Both the position numbers and the translations under genes were made by a program. Source: Indibacter alkaliphilus LW1 (GTDB lineage: Bacteria > Bacteroidota > Bacteroidia > Cytophagales > Cyclobacteriaceae). Taken from it: 64,000 nucleotides of DNA. Under the pieces are notes generated by a model. The model worked only from the letters and a program-made list of their open reading frames with translations, was not told the origin of the DNA and made no database searches. Numbering within the stretch: the stretch's first letter is position 1; every line of letters starts with the position of its first letter. The stretch is from the NCBI RefSeq assembly GCF_000295935.2, contig NZ_ALWO02000033.1:124001-188000 (forward strand), given 5' to 3'. Shown piece by piece: positions 17,389-27,300 of this stretch.

Positions 17389-18060
17389 ATGGGCTGGTTG
17401 GACTTTATTTTCAAGAAAAAGGATAAAGCTGAATTTGTTCAGCTTTATGAAGAATACTCTAAGGAAATTATTCCCGCCCAACGGCCTATAAGCCAGTTAA
17501 GTTTTATAGTATTAGATACAGAGACAACTGGTCTCAATCCCGAAAAGGCTGAAATGGTTTCTTTCGGAGCAGTGAAGATTACACGGTCCAAAATTCAGGT
17601 GGAGTCGGCCAAAGAGCATTATTTCGATACCTCAGCCAAAAATCAGGAAGCTTTAAAAGTCCACGGAATTTTATACCCTCAAAATCCCACAAAACCTGAA
17701 GTCTTTGCAAAGGAGCTTCTACCATTTTTGCATAACCACATCCTTGTTGGCCATCATATTGGATTTGATCTGAAAGTTTTGGGGAAATTTCTTGCCCCAT
17801 TCGGATTAAAAAAAATAACTAATCCTGTCTTGGACACCCAATATCTGGCAACAAGGCTGGAAAAGGGTTATCACTACGATGTAGGAATGGGTAAACCAGG
17901 AGAATACACTTTGGATAGTCTGTGCGAAAGGTACGGCATACAGCTAGACGACAGGCATACAGCTGCAGGAGATGCGTTTCTCACTGCGCAACTCTTACTC
18001 AAATTATTAAAAAAAGCAGAAAAGATCGGTATTGCCGATTACAGAACATTGATGAGATAG
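17389..18060 (+). CDS. DnaQ-like 3'-5' exonuclease (DEDD family)
   Basis: The 223-residue product carries ExoI FIVLDTETTGLNPEKAEMVS, ExoII GHHIGFDLKVLGKFL and ExoIII DDRHTAAGDAFLTAQ, the DEDDh set of the epsilon-subunit exonuclease fold. ATG 17389 begins one base after the stop of the preceding gene and is the likely start; an in-frame TTG at 17377 would overlap it. The tight link to the cNMP/CBS/DUF294 gene, conserved in other bacteria, suggests a role in nucleotide or RNA turnover linked to acetate metabolism rather than replication proofreading; this is inference. It ends 4 bp from a convergent gene. Confidence 0.88.
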   Translation: MGWLDFIFKKKDKAEFVQLYEEYSKEIIPAQRPISQLSFIVLDTETTGLNPEKAEMVSFGAVKITRSKIQVESAKEHYFDTSAKNQEALKVHGILYPQNPTKPEVFAKELLPFLHNHILVGHHIGFDLKVLGKFLAPFGLKKITNPVLDTQYLATRLEKGYHYDVGMGKPGEYTLDSLCERYGIQLDDRHTAAGDAFLTAQLLLKLLKKAEKIGIADYRTLMR

Positions 18061-18064
18061 GCTG

Positions 18065-18652
18065 CTAAACCAAAGTCTCTAGTTCTCTTCTGAGTCTTTG
18101 GAGGTTTTCCTTTTTTTTGGGCTCTCTATTTTGAATACAAAAGTCCGTATGATAATGGTGTGCGGAAATAAAGCTTATTTGTATTTCAAGCCATTTTTTC
18201 CTGGAAAGGTCAGCGCTGAAGTGCTTTAATTCTCTGTATAGCCGATCACTTCCAATATCAAAAAGGTCTGTTCCCAAATATTCCAAATCAGCGTCTGCTA
18301 TAATTTGTTCCAAAAGGGTTTGAGGATTCTGAGGAATTTTCGTTGCCATGATCATCCCGCAAATGGTATCAATTTGCTTTTTATGGAAACCCAAATCTGG
18401 AAATTCCCTATTTACTATCTGGCAACCTACTTTTTCATGCTCTTCTTTCTGAATCAAAAACCCGGCATCATGGTATAAAGCTGCATACTTGACCAGCAAA
18501 AGCTCCTCCCCTAAAACACCCTCTTCCCTAGCTATTTCGACAGCCCTATTGACTACATATTGGGTATGGGCAGCATTGTGATAGGTAAGATATGCCGGAA
18601 GTTCAACTTCAAGTTTTTTCAAAAAATAGGATTTCTGTTCTTCAAATTCCAT
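18065..18652 (-). CDS. HD-domain phosphohydrolase-like protein
   Basis: A 195-residue soluble protein with the HD signature: HNAAH near residue 24, LYHDAGF near residue 60 and ADADLEYLGTDLF in the middle, giving the His, His-Asp and Asp ligands of the metal site. HD proteins of this small type hydrolyse phosphate esters or nucleotides. It lies 6 bp downstream of the YitT-family gene and is likely co-transcribed with it. The substrate is not recognisable. Confidence 0.82.
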   Translation of the reverse strand: MEFEEQKSYFLKKLEVELPAYLTYHNAAHTQYVVNRAVEIAREEGVLGEELLLVKYAALYHDAGFLIQKEEHEKVGCQIVNREFPDLGFHKKQIDTICGMIMATKIPQNPQTLLEQIIADADLEYLGTDLFDIGSDRLYRELKHFSADLSRKKWLEIQISFISAHHYHTDFCIQNREPKKKENLQRLRRELETLV

Positions 18653-18658
18653 TTTAGG

Positions 18659-19561
18659 TCAATGTTGTCCACTTTTACGTTTGATTAAACCGCCTTTAAC
18701 TTCCTTGATGCTCTGCACATAAAAAAAAGCTTTTGGATCGATTTCAATTACAGCTTCCCTGATTCTGTGAATTTCTAGCCTTGTCACAATCGTCATGATT
18801 ATATCTACATCTGACTTTACCTCGAAAGCACCTGGAAGATATCCTCTTTCACCTTTATACACAGAGATTGCTTTTCCAAAGTCATTTACGATCAGTTTTT
18901 TGATATCTTCAAAATCCTTGGAAATAATAGTCATAGCAGTATACTCTTCAAAGCCATCCACTACATAATCCGAAGTCTTCATGGCAGTGAAGTACACTAA
19001 AATAGAATACATCCCTGTTTCTATCCCAAAACGATATGCCGCTCCTAAAATGATCAAGGTATTTAATGCCAAAATGATCTCCCCTGAAGTAAAACCTGAT
19101 TTTTTCTGGGTGTAATAACCTATTACTTCCAATCCGTCTATTACTCCACCTCCTCTGATGACAAAACCAATTCCCAAGCCGATAAAGAATCCTCCGAAAA
19201 CAGCTATGAGTACTTTATCTTCTGTCACGGGCGGTATATCTATCAAGTACATGCCCAATGCCAAGAGCAAAACAGCAATCAGGGCTTTTAGACTGAAAGT
19301 TTGACCTATTTTACTATATCCTATGACCAGAAAGGGAAGATTGAAAAAAATCAATAACAAACTTATGTGAATGTTGGAAAAGCCCTTCACCAATATGGAG
19401 ATCCCTGTAACTCCACCGTCCAAAAAGTTGTTGGGTACCATAAACCCCTGGAGTCCTACTACCGCAAAAAGAACACCTAGTATTGTGTAAATGATAGACT
19501 TAAGTGAAAATACTGATTTCCAGTTTATTTTTTTGAAGGTGCCATGGATTGGATTTAGCAA
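18659..19561 (-). CDS. YitT family membrane protein (DUF2179)
   Basis: The 300-residue protein has five to six membrane segments (IIYTILGVLFAVVGLQGFMV; NFLDGGVTGISILVKGFS; AVFGGFFIGLGIGFVIRGGG) followed by a cytoplasmic ferredoxin-like DUF2179 domain (TAMTIISKDFEDIKKLIVND to YVQSIKEVKGG). The order N-terminal YitT membrane part plus C-terminal DUF2179 is typical and length is normal. Its biochemical function is not established; a transport or membrane-permeability role is often supposed. Confidence 0.9.
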   Translation of the reverse strand: MLNPIHGTFKKINWKSVFSLKSIIYTILGVLFAVVGLQGFMVPNNFLDGGVTGISILVKGFSNIHISLLLIFFNLPFLVIGYSKIGQTFSLKALIAVLLLALGMYLIDIPPVTEDKVLIAVFGGFFIGLGIGFVIRGGGVIDGLEVIGYYTQKKSGFTSGEIILALNTLIILGAAYRFGIETGMYSILVYFTAMKTSDYVVDGFEEYTAMTIISKDFEDIKKLIVNDFGKAISVYKGERGYLPGAFEVKSDVDIIMTIVTRLEIHRIREAVIEIDPKAFFYVQSIKEVKGGLIKRKSGQH

Positions 19562-19600
19562 TTGAAGTTAGGCTTTATTTTGGTTTTGCAAAAACTAAAT

Positions 19601-20641
19601 CTACTCAAGTACCTCATAGGCCATCAAAGGTGTTTGTTTGTTTTTAAGCTTGAGTAAGCCCACCTCTTGACATTGAAATGAATCTTTAACAAGGGAATAA
19701 CTCTTATCTGAAATCAAGATCTGGTTTCTATTGGCAGCAGCCTGAAGTCTTGCTGCAACATTTACTGTATCTCCTATCACTGTATAATCCAATCTCTTAA
19801 GTGTTTTGGAGCCAATATTTCCCCAAACCATATCTCCTGTATTGATTCCTATTGAAACTTCCGGATGATAACCTAGAGAATTGCCTTCCATACCACTTAT
19901 TTTGATCTTATTCCGGATTGAAAGACAGGTCTCTATGGCCCTATCCAAGTGATATTCCCCTTTGAAGGTAGCCATTACAGCATCCCCCATAAATTTGTCC
20001 ACCACTCCGTTTTCCTTGATAATCTCCTGTACCATGATGTCAAAATAAGCATTCAGCATATTCACCACCACATCAGCGGGTTCATTTTCACTGATCGAAG
20101 TAAAACCACAGATGTCAATAAAGCAGACTGTTCCTTCTTGGATTTCACTTTCTGTCAGTGCCCTTTCAATCTCCTTCCCTCCCATAAAATTCAGAACAGT
20201 CTCATCCACATACATTTTTAAGATATTGTTTTCTTTGACTGCCCTTAGAGTTTCCCGGATCTGGTAAACATGCTTGATGGTCTTTTCAATTGTGATTTCC
20301 AAATCGGAAAAATTCACAGGTTTGGTTACAAAATCAAATGCACCTCTATTCATGGCGGTCCTGATATTGTCCATGTCACCATAAGCCGAAACAATTACTG
20401 ACTTCATCAGGGAATTCTGCTCACCCAATTTACTTAACAAAGTTAATCCGTCCATTTCAGGCATATTGATATCACTCAACACCATATCAATATCTTTGTG
20501 AACTTCTAATTGTTCCAAAGCGTGCCTACCGTTCATAGCAAAAATAAATTCGTACTCCTGTTGCCTTATCTTTTGCCTGAATTTTTGCCTGATCAAAACT
20601 TCCAAATCCTCCTCATCATCAACAACTAATATTTTCGCCAT
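19601..20641 (-). CDS. Receiver domain-adenylate cyclase (class III)
   Basis: The 346-residue protein joins a receiver (residues 1-125; ILVVDDEEDLE, phospho-Asp in MVLSDINMPEMDGL, VTKPVNF) to a class III nucleotidyl cyclase (~165-346). Cyclase residues look intact: metal Asp in VCFIDICGFTSIS and KFMGDAVMATF, substrate-selecting Lys in VVDKFMGD and Asp in LDYTVIGD, transition-state Asn/Arg in NVAARL. Lys plus Asp predicts ATP as substrate and cAMP as product. It follows a single-domain receiver gene by 4 bp and is downstream of a cNMP-binding patatin and two kinases, so phosphorylation probably controls cAMP production. Confidence 0.93.
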   Translation of the reverse strand: MAKILVVDDEEDLEVLIRQKFRQKIRQQEYEFIFAMNGRHALEQLEVHKDIDMVLSDINMPEMDGLTLLSKLGEQNSLMKSVIVSAYGDMDNIRTAMNRGAFDFVTKPVNFSDLEITIEKTIKHVYQIRETLRAVKENNILKMYVDETVLNFMGGKEIERALTESEIQEGTVCFIDICGFTSISENEPADVVVNMLNAYFDIMVQEIIKENGVVDKFMGDAVMATFKGEYHLDRAIETCLSIRNKIKISGMEGNSLGYHPEVSIGINTGDMVWGNIGSKTLKRLDYTVIGDTVNVAARLQAAANRNQILISDKSYSLVKDSFQCQEVGLLKLKNKQTPLMAYEVLE

Positions 20642-20645
20642 TTTT

Positions 20646-21029
20646 TTATTTATTAATCAAACGGTTGATTTCTTCTTTTAAAGAAACAAAATCGATTGGT
20701 TTGGTAAAAAAATCCTTTGCTCCTGAATTAATAGCCTTTTCATAATTTTCTTTATCTCCGTAAGCAGAGATCATGCTTACCTCAATCTGAGGAAACCTCC
20801 CTTTGATCTTTTCAAGCAATTCCAGTCCTGTCATCCCTGGCATATTGATATCTGAGAAAACATATACAAATTGGGGCGGGTCTTCAGAGCCCAAGATATC
20901 CAAAGCTTCATTACCGGAGAAAGCAAACTCTAGGGTCAAATCTCCCTTTCTTATTTCTTTGCGGAATTTTTGCCTGAACAGCATCTCCACATCTTTCTCA
21001 TCATCTACAATCAATATTTTCATATTCAT
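20646..21029 (-). CDS. Single-domain response regulator
   Basis: The 127-residue receiver has ILIVDDEKDVE, phospho-Asp in YVFSDINMPGMTGLELL, switch region MISAYGD and FFTKPIDF. It closely resembles the receiver at 43457-43840 and the receiver half of the adjacent cyclase (shared RQKFRKEIR segment), so these arose by duplication. It lies 4 bp before the cyclase gene and 62 bp after the patatin gene. Confidence 0.92.
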   Translation of the reverse strand: MNMKILIVDDEKDVEMLFRQKFRKEIRKGDLTLEFAFSGNEALDILGSEDPPQFVYVFSDINMPGMTGLELLEKIKGRFPQIEVSMISAYGDKENYEKAINSGAKDFFTKPIDFVSLKEEINRLINK

Positions 21030-21091
21030 ACTTTCGCATAGTTGGAGAAGTCAAAAAACCAGCCTACTTGACATCAGGCCGGATAGCATTT

Positions 21092-22861
21092 TTAACTCCA
21101 AAATTTCTCTTCTTCTTTTAGCTCAGTCAAAAAATCCCGGGTTTGATCATATCCTTTTTTGACTACTTTTTCCCATTTGCTGTCATCCAACAAACTTACC
21201 GCCCCCAAATTCATTTCAAAATATAAAGAAACCTTTGATTTGGTAATTTCCTCTTTTTGCCTGCTATTAAAAGTCATAGAATTGACCATCACCGAGGTAA
21301 GGGCAGGGCTATCGTATTTCTTCTTTTTGGCAAAAGTCTCCTTCAACTGTGACCAAGCTGAAGAAACATCTTTGGCTTCTACCTTTTGAGGCTCAGAACC
21401 TGTCAAAGAAATCGCAACAATATGCTTGATCGGGTATCTATACATGGGATCCACAGGGATGTTGTCAGAGACTCCCCCATCTACATAAACCTGATTGTCT
21501 ATGACAACAGGAGGGAAAATCCCAGGTAAAGCGAAACTCGCCTGAACCTGCTTCCAGACTGGGCCTTTGGTATGTACCCTCACTTCGGAGTTGGAAATAC
21601 TGGTAGAAACACAATAGGAATTGATCCAAAAATCTTCCAGTTGGGTATCTTTGAAAATATTTTCTACAAAACCGGCAATATCCTTTTCAGAGTCTTTGGA
21701 AAAGAAATTCAGGAAAAAGTCATTGATACCTTCTTCATTTTCCACTGATTGCCTACAGATGGTATCCACTTTTTCAAAATCGAAATCTGCATAGGTCATG
21801 GCCATTCCGTAAAGCGCACCTGCGCTGGTGCCTCCTACAAAATCTATTTCCATTCCTGATTTGAGCAAAGCTTTGACTGCGCCTACATGAGCGTAACCTT
21901 TGATGCCACTACCTCCCAAAACCAACCCAACCGCTCTATTGGTAATGATCCTGCAAAGCCTTCTAAGGTCTTTTGCATTCGTTTTTCTGACGTGAATGTG
22001 CAAGTTCACATTTCTAGGTTCCAGCCATTTGATGGTTCCTCTCGGTGACTTGCTATCTTCATCGTGAAGCAGTACCAAATAGGTCTTTTTGTTTAGAACT
22101 GAATCTCCATACAATTCTTGCGATTCTTCTACCGGGTGCAAACTTGGATCAGCTTCCGCATCAGCAAGCAATACAATCAAATCTGCATGAAGCAGACATT
22201 GCTTGGTCCAAGCTTGATCTTTGCCACTGCAAAGCATCAGATTGACTCCTTTGTGATTCTCCAGTTCTTCTGTTAATCCGTCTGGGCCATACTTTTCCTT
22301 GTGGAAAACTTTGGTGGAAATAAAATCCTTACCCAAAAACTCCTTAAGACCTTCTGCAAGCTCTCCGACAGGATTACTGTCATGCATATTGATCAAAGCA
22401 ATGTTGGATGGAGCAGCTTGAAGGTTTTGTTGAAGAAGATTTCTTCTCAGCCTATTGATCACAAATCTTGTCAATGATGCTGCAAAGCCAGGATTATTCC
22501 TGACAATTTCCCCATACATTTCCTGGCTGATTTCAAGTACCAAAGATTTTCTCATAGCAACAATTGATGCCATCCTAGGTTCATTGGTGAAAAGGGCAAT
22601 CTCTCCTACCGGCTCACCGGCACCTATATCACCAAGAATCGCTGTTCCCGCGCTATCTTGGTTCAAGGCTCTCAACCTTCCTGATAGCACAATAAAGAGC
22701 TCATTGTTACCATCGCCCTGTTTGAAAAGGTAGTCCCCTGAATTTAACTCGGTCTTTTTACCGGATTCAAAAATCTGCTTCAACAAAGCCTCATCCATAT
22801 CCCCGAAGAGGTTTTTGAGAAGCTTTTTAAAGTGGTCATCAAAATTGTATGTGGGTTCCAT
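21092..22861 (-). CDS. cNMP-gated patatin-like phospholipase (NTE/RssA type)
   Basis: The 589-residue protein has a cyclic-nucleotide-binding domain (residues ~15-135) with an intact phosphate-binding cassette (GEPVGEIALFTNEPRMAS, GE and Arg present). A middle domain follows, then a patatin esterase (~305-590): oxyanion loop GGSGIKGYAHVGAV, Ser nucleophile GGTSAGALYG, and catalytic Asp in DGGVSDNIPVD. This is the neuropathy-target-esterase architecture; such enzymes hydrolyse phospholipid acyl esters. The neighbouring receiver-adenylate cyclase could supply the cAMP that controls it. No signal peptide is seen, so it is cytoplasmic or membrane-associated. Confidence 0.93.
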   Translation of the reverse strand: MEPTYNFDDHFKKLLKNLFGDMDEALLKQIFESGKKTELNSGDYLFKQGDGNNELFIVLSGRLRALNQDSAGTAILGDIGAGEPVGEIALFTNEPRMASIVAMRKSLVLEISQEMYGEIVRNNPGFAASLTRFVINRLRRNLLQQNLQAAPSNIALINMHDSNPVGELAEGLKEFLGKDFISTKVFHKEKYGPDGLTEELENHKGVNLMLCSGKDQAWTKQCLLHADLIVLLADAEADPSLHPVEESQELYGDSVLNKKTYLVLLHDEDSKSPRGTIKWLEPRNVNLHIHVRKTNAKDLRRLCRIITNRAVGLVLGGSGIKGYAHVGAVKALLKSGMEIDFVGGTSAGALYGMAMTYADFDFEKVDTICRQSVENEEGINDFFLNFFSKDSEKDIAGFVENIFKDTQLEDFWINSYCVSTSISNSEVRVHTKGPVWKQVQASFALPGIFPPVVIDNQVYVDGGVSDNIPVDPMYRYPIKHIVAISLTGSEPQKVEAKDVSSAWSQLKETFAKKKKYDSPALTSVMVNSMTFNSRQKEEITKSKVSLYFEMNLGAVSLLDDSKWEKVVKKGYDQTRDFLTELKEEEKFWS

Positions 22862-22882
22862 GATTGATTTTTGTATAAGTTA

Positions 22883-24244
22883 TTATGAATTTTCTAAAAA
22901 AGGTAGTCTAATAATAAAAACGGTCCCCTCTTCCCTGTTACTTTTCACTCTAAAATCTCCTCCATGTGCTTTGATGATGTCATAGCTCAGAGACAAGCCC
23001 AGTCCAGTGCCCTGACCCGTAGGTTTTGTGGTGAAAAAGGGTTGGAAAATCTTTTCTTTAATGTGATCAGGAATTCCTTCCCCATTGTCAGAAACTGTGA
23101 TTTCCACGTACTTTTCTTTTGTCCTGGTACCTATTTTCACTTCGGGCTTGTAATCAGAAGATTCACCTTCTTTCTTTTTCCTTTCTGCACAGGCATAAAA
23201 AGCATTGTTGACAAGATTGAGAAACACCCTTCCAAGATCCTGTGGAACAACTTTTACTTTGGGCAGATCTTTTTCAAAGTCTGTGGAAAAATTGGCATTG
23301 AAAGACTTGTCCTTGGCCCGAAGCCCATGGTAAGAAAGTCTTAGAAACTCATCTGCCAGTGCATTGATATCAGTCAGTTCCTTATCACTTTGACTGTTTC
23401 TGCTGTGCTGTAGCATACCCTTGACAATCCCATCTGCTCTTTTCCCATGGTGATTGATTTTCCCCATGTTCAACTTCAAGTCTTCAAATATAGCTTTGAC
23501 CTCTTCTAAATCTCCTTTAGCCAACTCTTCCTCCATCTCTTCAATCAACTCAGTACTTACTTCAGCGAAATTATTGACAAAATTCAATGGATTTTGAATT
23601 TCATGGGCAATTCCAGCAGTAAGCTCTCCCAAACTTGCCATTTTTTCGGCATGTATCAACTGGCTTTGAGTGGCTTTCAGCTCTGCAAGTGTTTTTTCCA
23701 GTTCCTCCTTTTGGTGCATCAAAGCTTCAGTTCTTTCAGCTACATCCTTCTCTAATTGCTTTTTGATCTTTTGGGTGATTTCGAATTCTCTCTCTCTTTC
23801 TATCGCCACCAACCTTTCAGCTTCCCTGATTTTTCTTTGCTTTCTGTAAGTGAAATACATCACTATAGCCCAGACAAAAGCAAAAAATGAGGCTACATCA
23901 AAAACGGTTTCCACACTATTATACCAGGACTTATTGATAGACTCCAAGAAATCTCCCAAAACCGAGATTGCAATCAAAGGAATGACCGCAAAAAACAGGG
24001 GTTTAGTCTTCTGAAATTCTTCAAAATTCAAGACTAGGTATGCTACACCACCCACCAAGGTCAAACTTAAGATGGAAGTCAGCCAAAGTGGAATCAAACT
24101 AGAGCTTCCTAGAATTAACAAAAGAATGGCTCCAATAAACCCGAACCAGATATATTTTTTCCATTCTGCGGAAACCTGGGCATCCTTGGCATTTCTATGG
24201 AGATAATAAAGAAGAACAATAGTAATGATGTTTTCTAAGCCCAT
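22883..24244 (-). CDS. Membrane sensor histidine kinase
   Basis: The 453-residue kinase has an N-terminal membrane domain of about four helices (ENIITIVLLYYLH; YIWFGFIGAILLLILG; WLTSILSLTLVGGVAYLVLN; FFAVIPLIAISVLG; plus a fifth near FFAFVWAIVMYF), a coiled coil (~150-215), DHp with ELTAGIAHEIQNPLNFVNNF, and HATPase motifs VNNAFYAC, DNGEGIPD and [11 protein letters not shown]. No periplasmic sensor is evident, so it may sense membrane state or internal cues. Its DHp inter-helix loop (EMEEELAKGDLEEVKAIFED) lacks the heptamer insert found in its paralogs here. Only 21 bp separates it from the patatin gene, suggesting an operon. Confidence 0.92.
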   Translation of the reverse strand: MGLENIITIVLLYYLHRNAKDAQVSAEWKKYIWFGFIGAILLLILGSSSLIPLWLTSILSLTLVGGVAYLVLNFEEFQKTKPLFFAVIPLIAISVLGDFLESINKSWYNSVETVFDVASFFAFVWAIVMYFTYRKQRKIREAERLVAIEREREFEITQKIKKQLEKDVAERTEALMHQKEELEKTLAELKATQSQLIHAEKMASLGELTAGIAHEIQNPLNFVNNFAEVSTELIEEMEEELAKGDLEEVKAIFEDLKLNMGKINHHGKRADGIVKGMLQHSRNSQSDKELTDINALADEFLRLSYHGLRAKDKSFNANFSTDFEKDLPKVKVVPQDLGRVFLNLVNNAFYACAERKKKEGESSDYKPEVKIGTRTKEKYVEITVSDNGEGIPDHIKEKIFQPFFTTKPTGQGTGLGLSLSYDIIKAHGGDFRVKSNREEGTVFIIRLPFLENS

Positions 24245-24305
24245 TTGCTATTGAAATTTAGTGCTGGATAAGAATGAATAGGTTAAGTAACTAAATTAAT
24301 GCGAG

Positions 24306-27300
24306 TTAGTCTAGCATTTTTGGAAGAGTGATAGAAAAACATGTGAAAGTTTGTTTTTTCTCATTTGAATCATCTCCATCACTTTCCGCAAAACTGTCTA
24401 CTTTTATGTTGCCTCCATGCGCCTTCACAATATCATAGCTCAGGCTCAAACCCAATCCAGTCCCCTGACCAGTAGGCTTGGTAGTGAAAAATGGCTGGAA
24501 GATTTTGTCTTTGATGGAATCGGGGATGCCGGGACCGTTATCCGAGATCGTGATTTGAATTTTATCGCCAAGATTTTTGGTGGAGACGGTGACTAGTGGC
24601 TGAAAACTTTCCCAAAGTTCAGAACTTTGGGAAAGTTGGCCCTTTTGCTCAGCACAAGCATAAAATGCGTTGTTGATCAAATTGAGCAGCACCCTGCCGA
24701 TATCCTGTCTTACAATCTCAATTTTTGGTAAGGTGGGGTCAAAATCATTTTGGGTTGTTCCTGTAAAATCCTTGTTTTTGTTCATAAAACTCTGATAGGC
24801 AATTTTCAGGTATTCTTCCGCCAAGGTATTGATGTCGGTCTGTTCTTTGACCCCGGAACCAGTCTTGCTGTGCTCGAGCATTCCTTTGACAATCAAGTCG
24901 GCTCGCTTGCCATGATGCTGGATTTTCTCCAGATTTTGCTTGATATCCTCCAATATCTCATCCTCCAATTCTTCACTTTCGCCCACTTGATTCTTGTCTC
25001 TCATCTCTCGCTTCCCCTTATTAGCCTCTCGTCTCTCGCTTCTCGCTTCCCGTATCTCATCTATCAACTCCGCACTCACCTCAGAAAAATTATTCACAAA
25101 ATTCAGCGGGTTCTGAATCTCATGAGCAATGCCGGCGGTGAGTTCTCCTAGTGATGCCATCTTTTCAGATTGGATAAGTTGGGCTTGGGTTCTCTGTAGT
25201 TCTTTGTAAGCTTTTTCTATTTCTTTGGCTTGTTCCAACTCCTTCTGTCGGGACCGTTCTCTTTCTTTGCGGATTGTTTTGTTTTTCTGATAAACATGTA
25301 TCCATTTGATGGCCATTAAGAAAATGATGAAGTAAATGAGATATGCCAACCAGGTTCTGTGTACAGGGGGAAGAACAGAAAATGCGTAAACTGCTTCTTC
25401 AGACCATTCTTTTCCGTCTCCTTCTGATGGCCCTGTATATCTCGCAATAACTTTAAATACATAATTCCCCTCTCTGATATTCCCGAAAGTGGCACTGGTT
25501 TTCCTGATAGAAGGACTCCACTCTTTGTTATACCCTTCTAGAATATACCTGTACTCCATTAAGTTGGGCCTGACCAACTCATCTGTACCAAAATCTATCG
25601 CAATCTGATTTTGGGTATATGGTAGGGTTAGATTTTTAGGGAAATTTTCAAACCTTCCAATTTCTGAATATTGAACTTTGGAGTATTCTTTAATTTGTGA
25701 TTCTCGCTCCTCAGCAGTGAGTTCCCTCCCGAATACCCGAACTTCATCAGCAAGGAATTCACTGACTTTTGAATTACTATTGACATTTTTTACGTCGGAA
25801 TTACTGTGCAATGACATCCAACTGATAGGCTTTTCATAAATGCTGATGCTTTTAATTTTGATCTGCGGCTTTTCTTTCTTTTTTCTCAAAGCTCTGTAAT
25901 TCATTTTTACCAACCCTGTTTTATCACTCCCATTTCCAGCCCAAATATTCCCTTTACTGTCCAAAAAAATTCCTTTGTTGACATCTTTAATAGGAAACCC
26001 ATTAGAAGTATTGTAATATTCTAATTTCCCTCTCATTCCTTCGAAAGAAAGGGGGACTACATGTGCCGGAACTACAGTATAGCCCCTATTGGTACCTATG
26101 AATACGTTTCCGGTTTCATCTTCTAATAAATCATAGACTGTATCATCAATCAGTCCCTCTCTTGTCGTTATGGCTTGGAAAGATTGTCCGTCAAATCTTG
26201 ATACCCCGCCGCCTTGGGTGGCAAACCATAAATTACCTGTTTTATCTTCTAATATGCTCCAAACAATATCATTTGAAAGTCCATGTTCAGTGGTGTAGTT
26301 GGTGAAGGATTTACCATCAAATTTGGAAATACCTCCTCCACCTGTACCTATCCAAATATTCCCTTTACTGTCTTCTAGGATGCTGTAGATATAATTATTG
26401 GCCAAACCCTGATCTGTAGTGTAAGCAGTAAATCCTGCCTCACTTTCAGGCAATGTGTTCCAATCAAATTTGACCAAACCGCCACCCCCTGTACCTAACC
26501 AAAGGTTGCCAAACCTATCTTCTGTTATGGCATAAATGATCTCGTTTTGCAAACCATGTTGGGTATTGAAAGTGGTAAAGCTTGCTTTTTTATTGCCGGG
26601 AGACACTTCCTTGTAAAGTGCCAGGCCACCACCGCCTGTCCCAAACCAAAGCTGATCTTTTTTGTCTTTAATAGCACTGATTATCAGTGGATGGGGGAGT
26701 CCCTGATCTGTGGTATAATTTGTAAATGATTTGCCATCGTATTTTGAAACTCCTCCGCCATCTGTTCCAAACCATAAGTTGCCGTCTTTGTCCTCAAGAA
26801 TACCATATACCCCATTATTAGCCAAGCCAACATCTGGGGTGAAGTTGGTGAAAGCAGCGCCATTGTAAAGGGCAACACCTCCTCCGGCTGTTCCAAACCA
26901 GATATTTCCTGATCCATCTATTGAAATACTATAAACCACATCTTCGGGCAACCCTTGAGCTGTGGTATAGCTGGTGAATTTTTTACCATCAAATTTCGAA
27001 ACTCCATTTCCGCCTGTAGCAAACCAAATATCTCCTTTTAAGTCTTCCTTGATATCCCAAACATCATTGTGACCAAGTCCCTCTGCTACGGTGAACTTTT
27101 CGAAGTATCCTTTTTTTGTCAAATCAACATTATCTCGATACTTAAAAACCCCGCCACCATCTGTACCAAACCAAATGTTTCCCGCTTGATCTTGGGTAAT
27201 ACAATGAATTGGATTTTCGGCCAAGCCATCTTCTAGAGTGAAATGCAGGAATTTGCTACCGTCAAACCTAAAAACCCCATTATCACCTGAGCCAAACCAG

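Noticed and set aside
18060-18065. Terminator between the convergent exonuclease and HD genes
   Set aside because: Only 4 bp separate the stops and I see no hairpin with a T-run in the immediate flanks.
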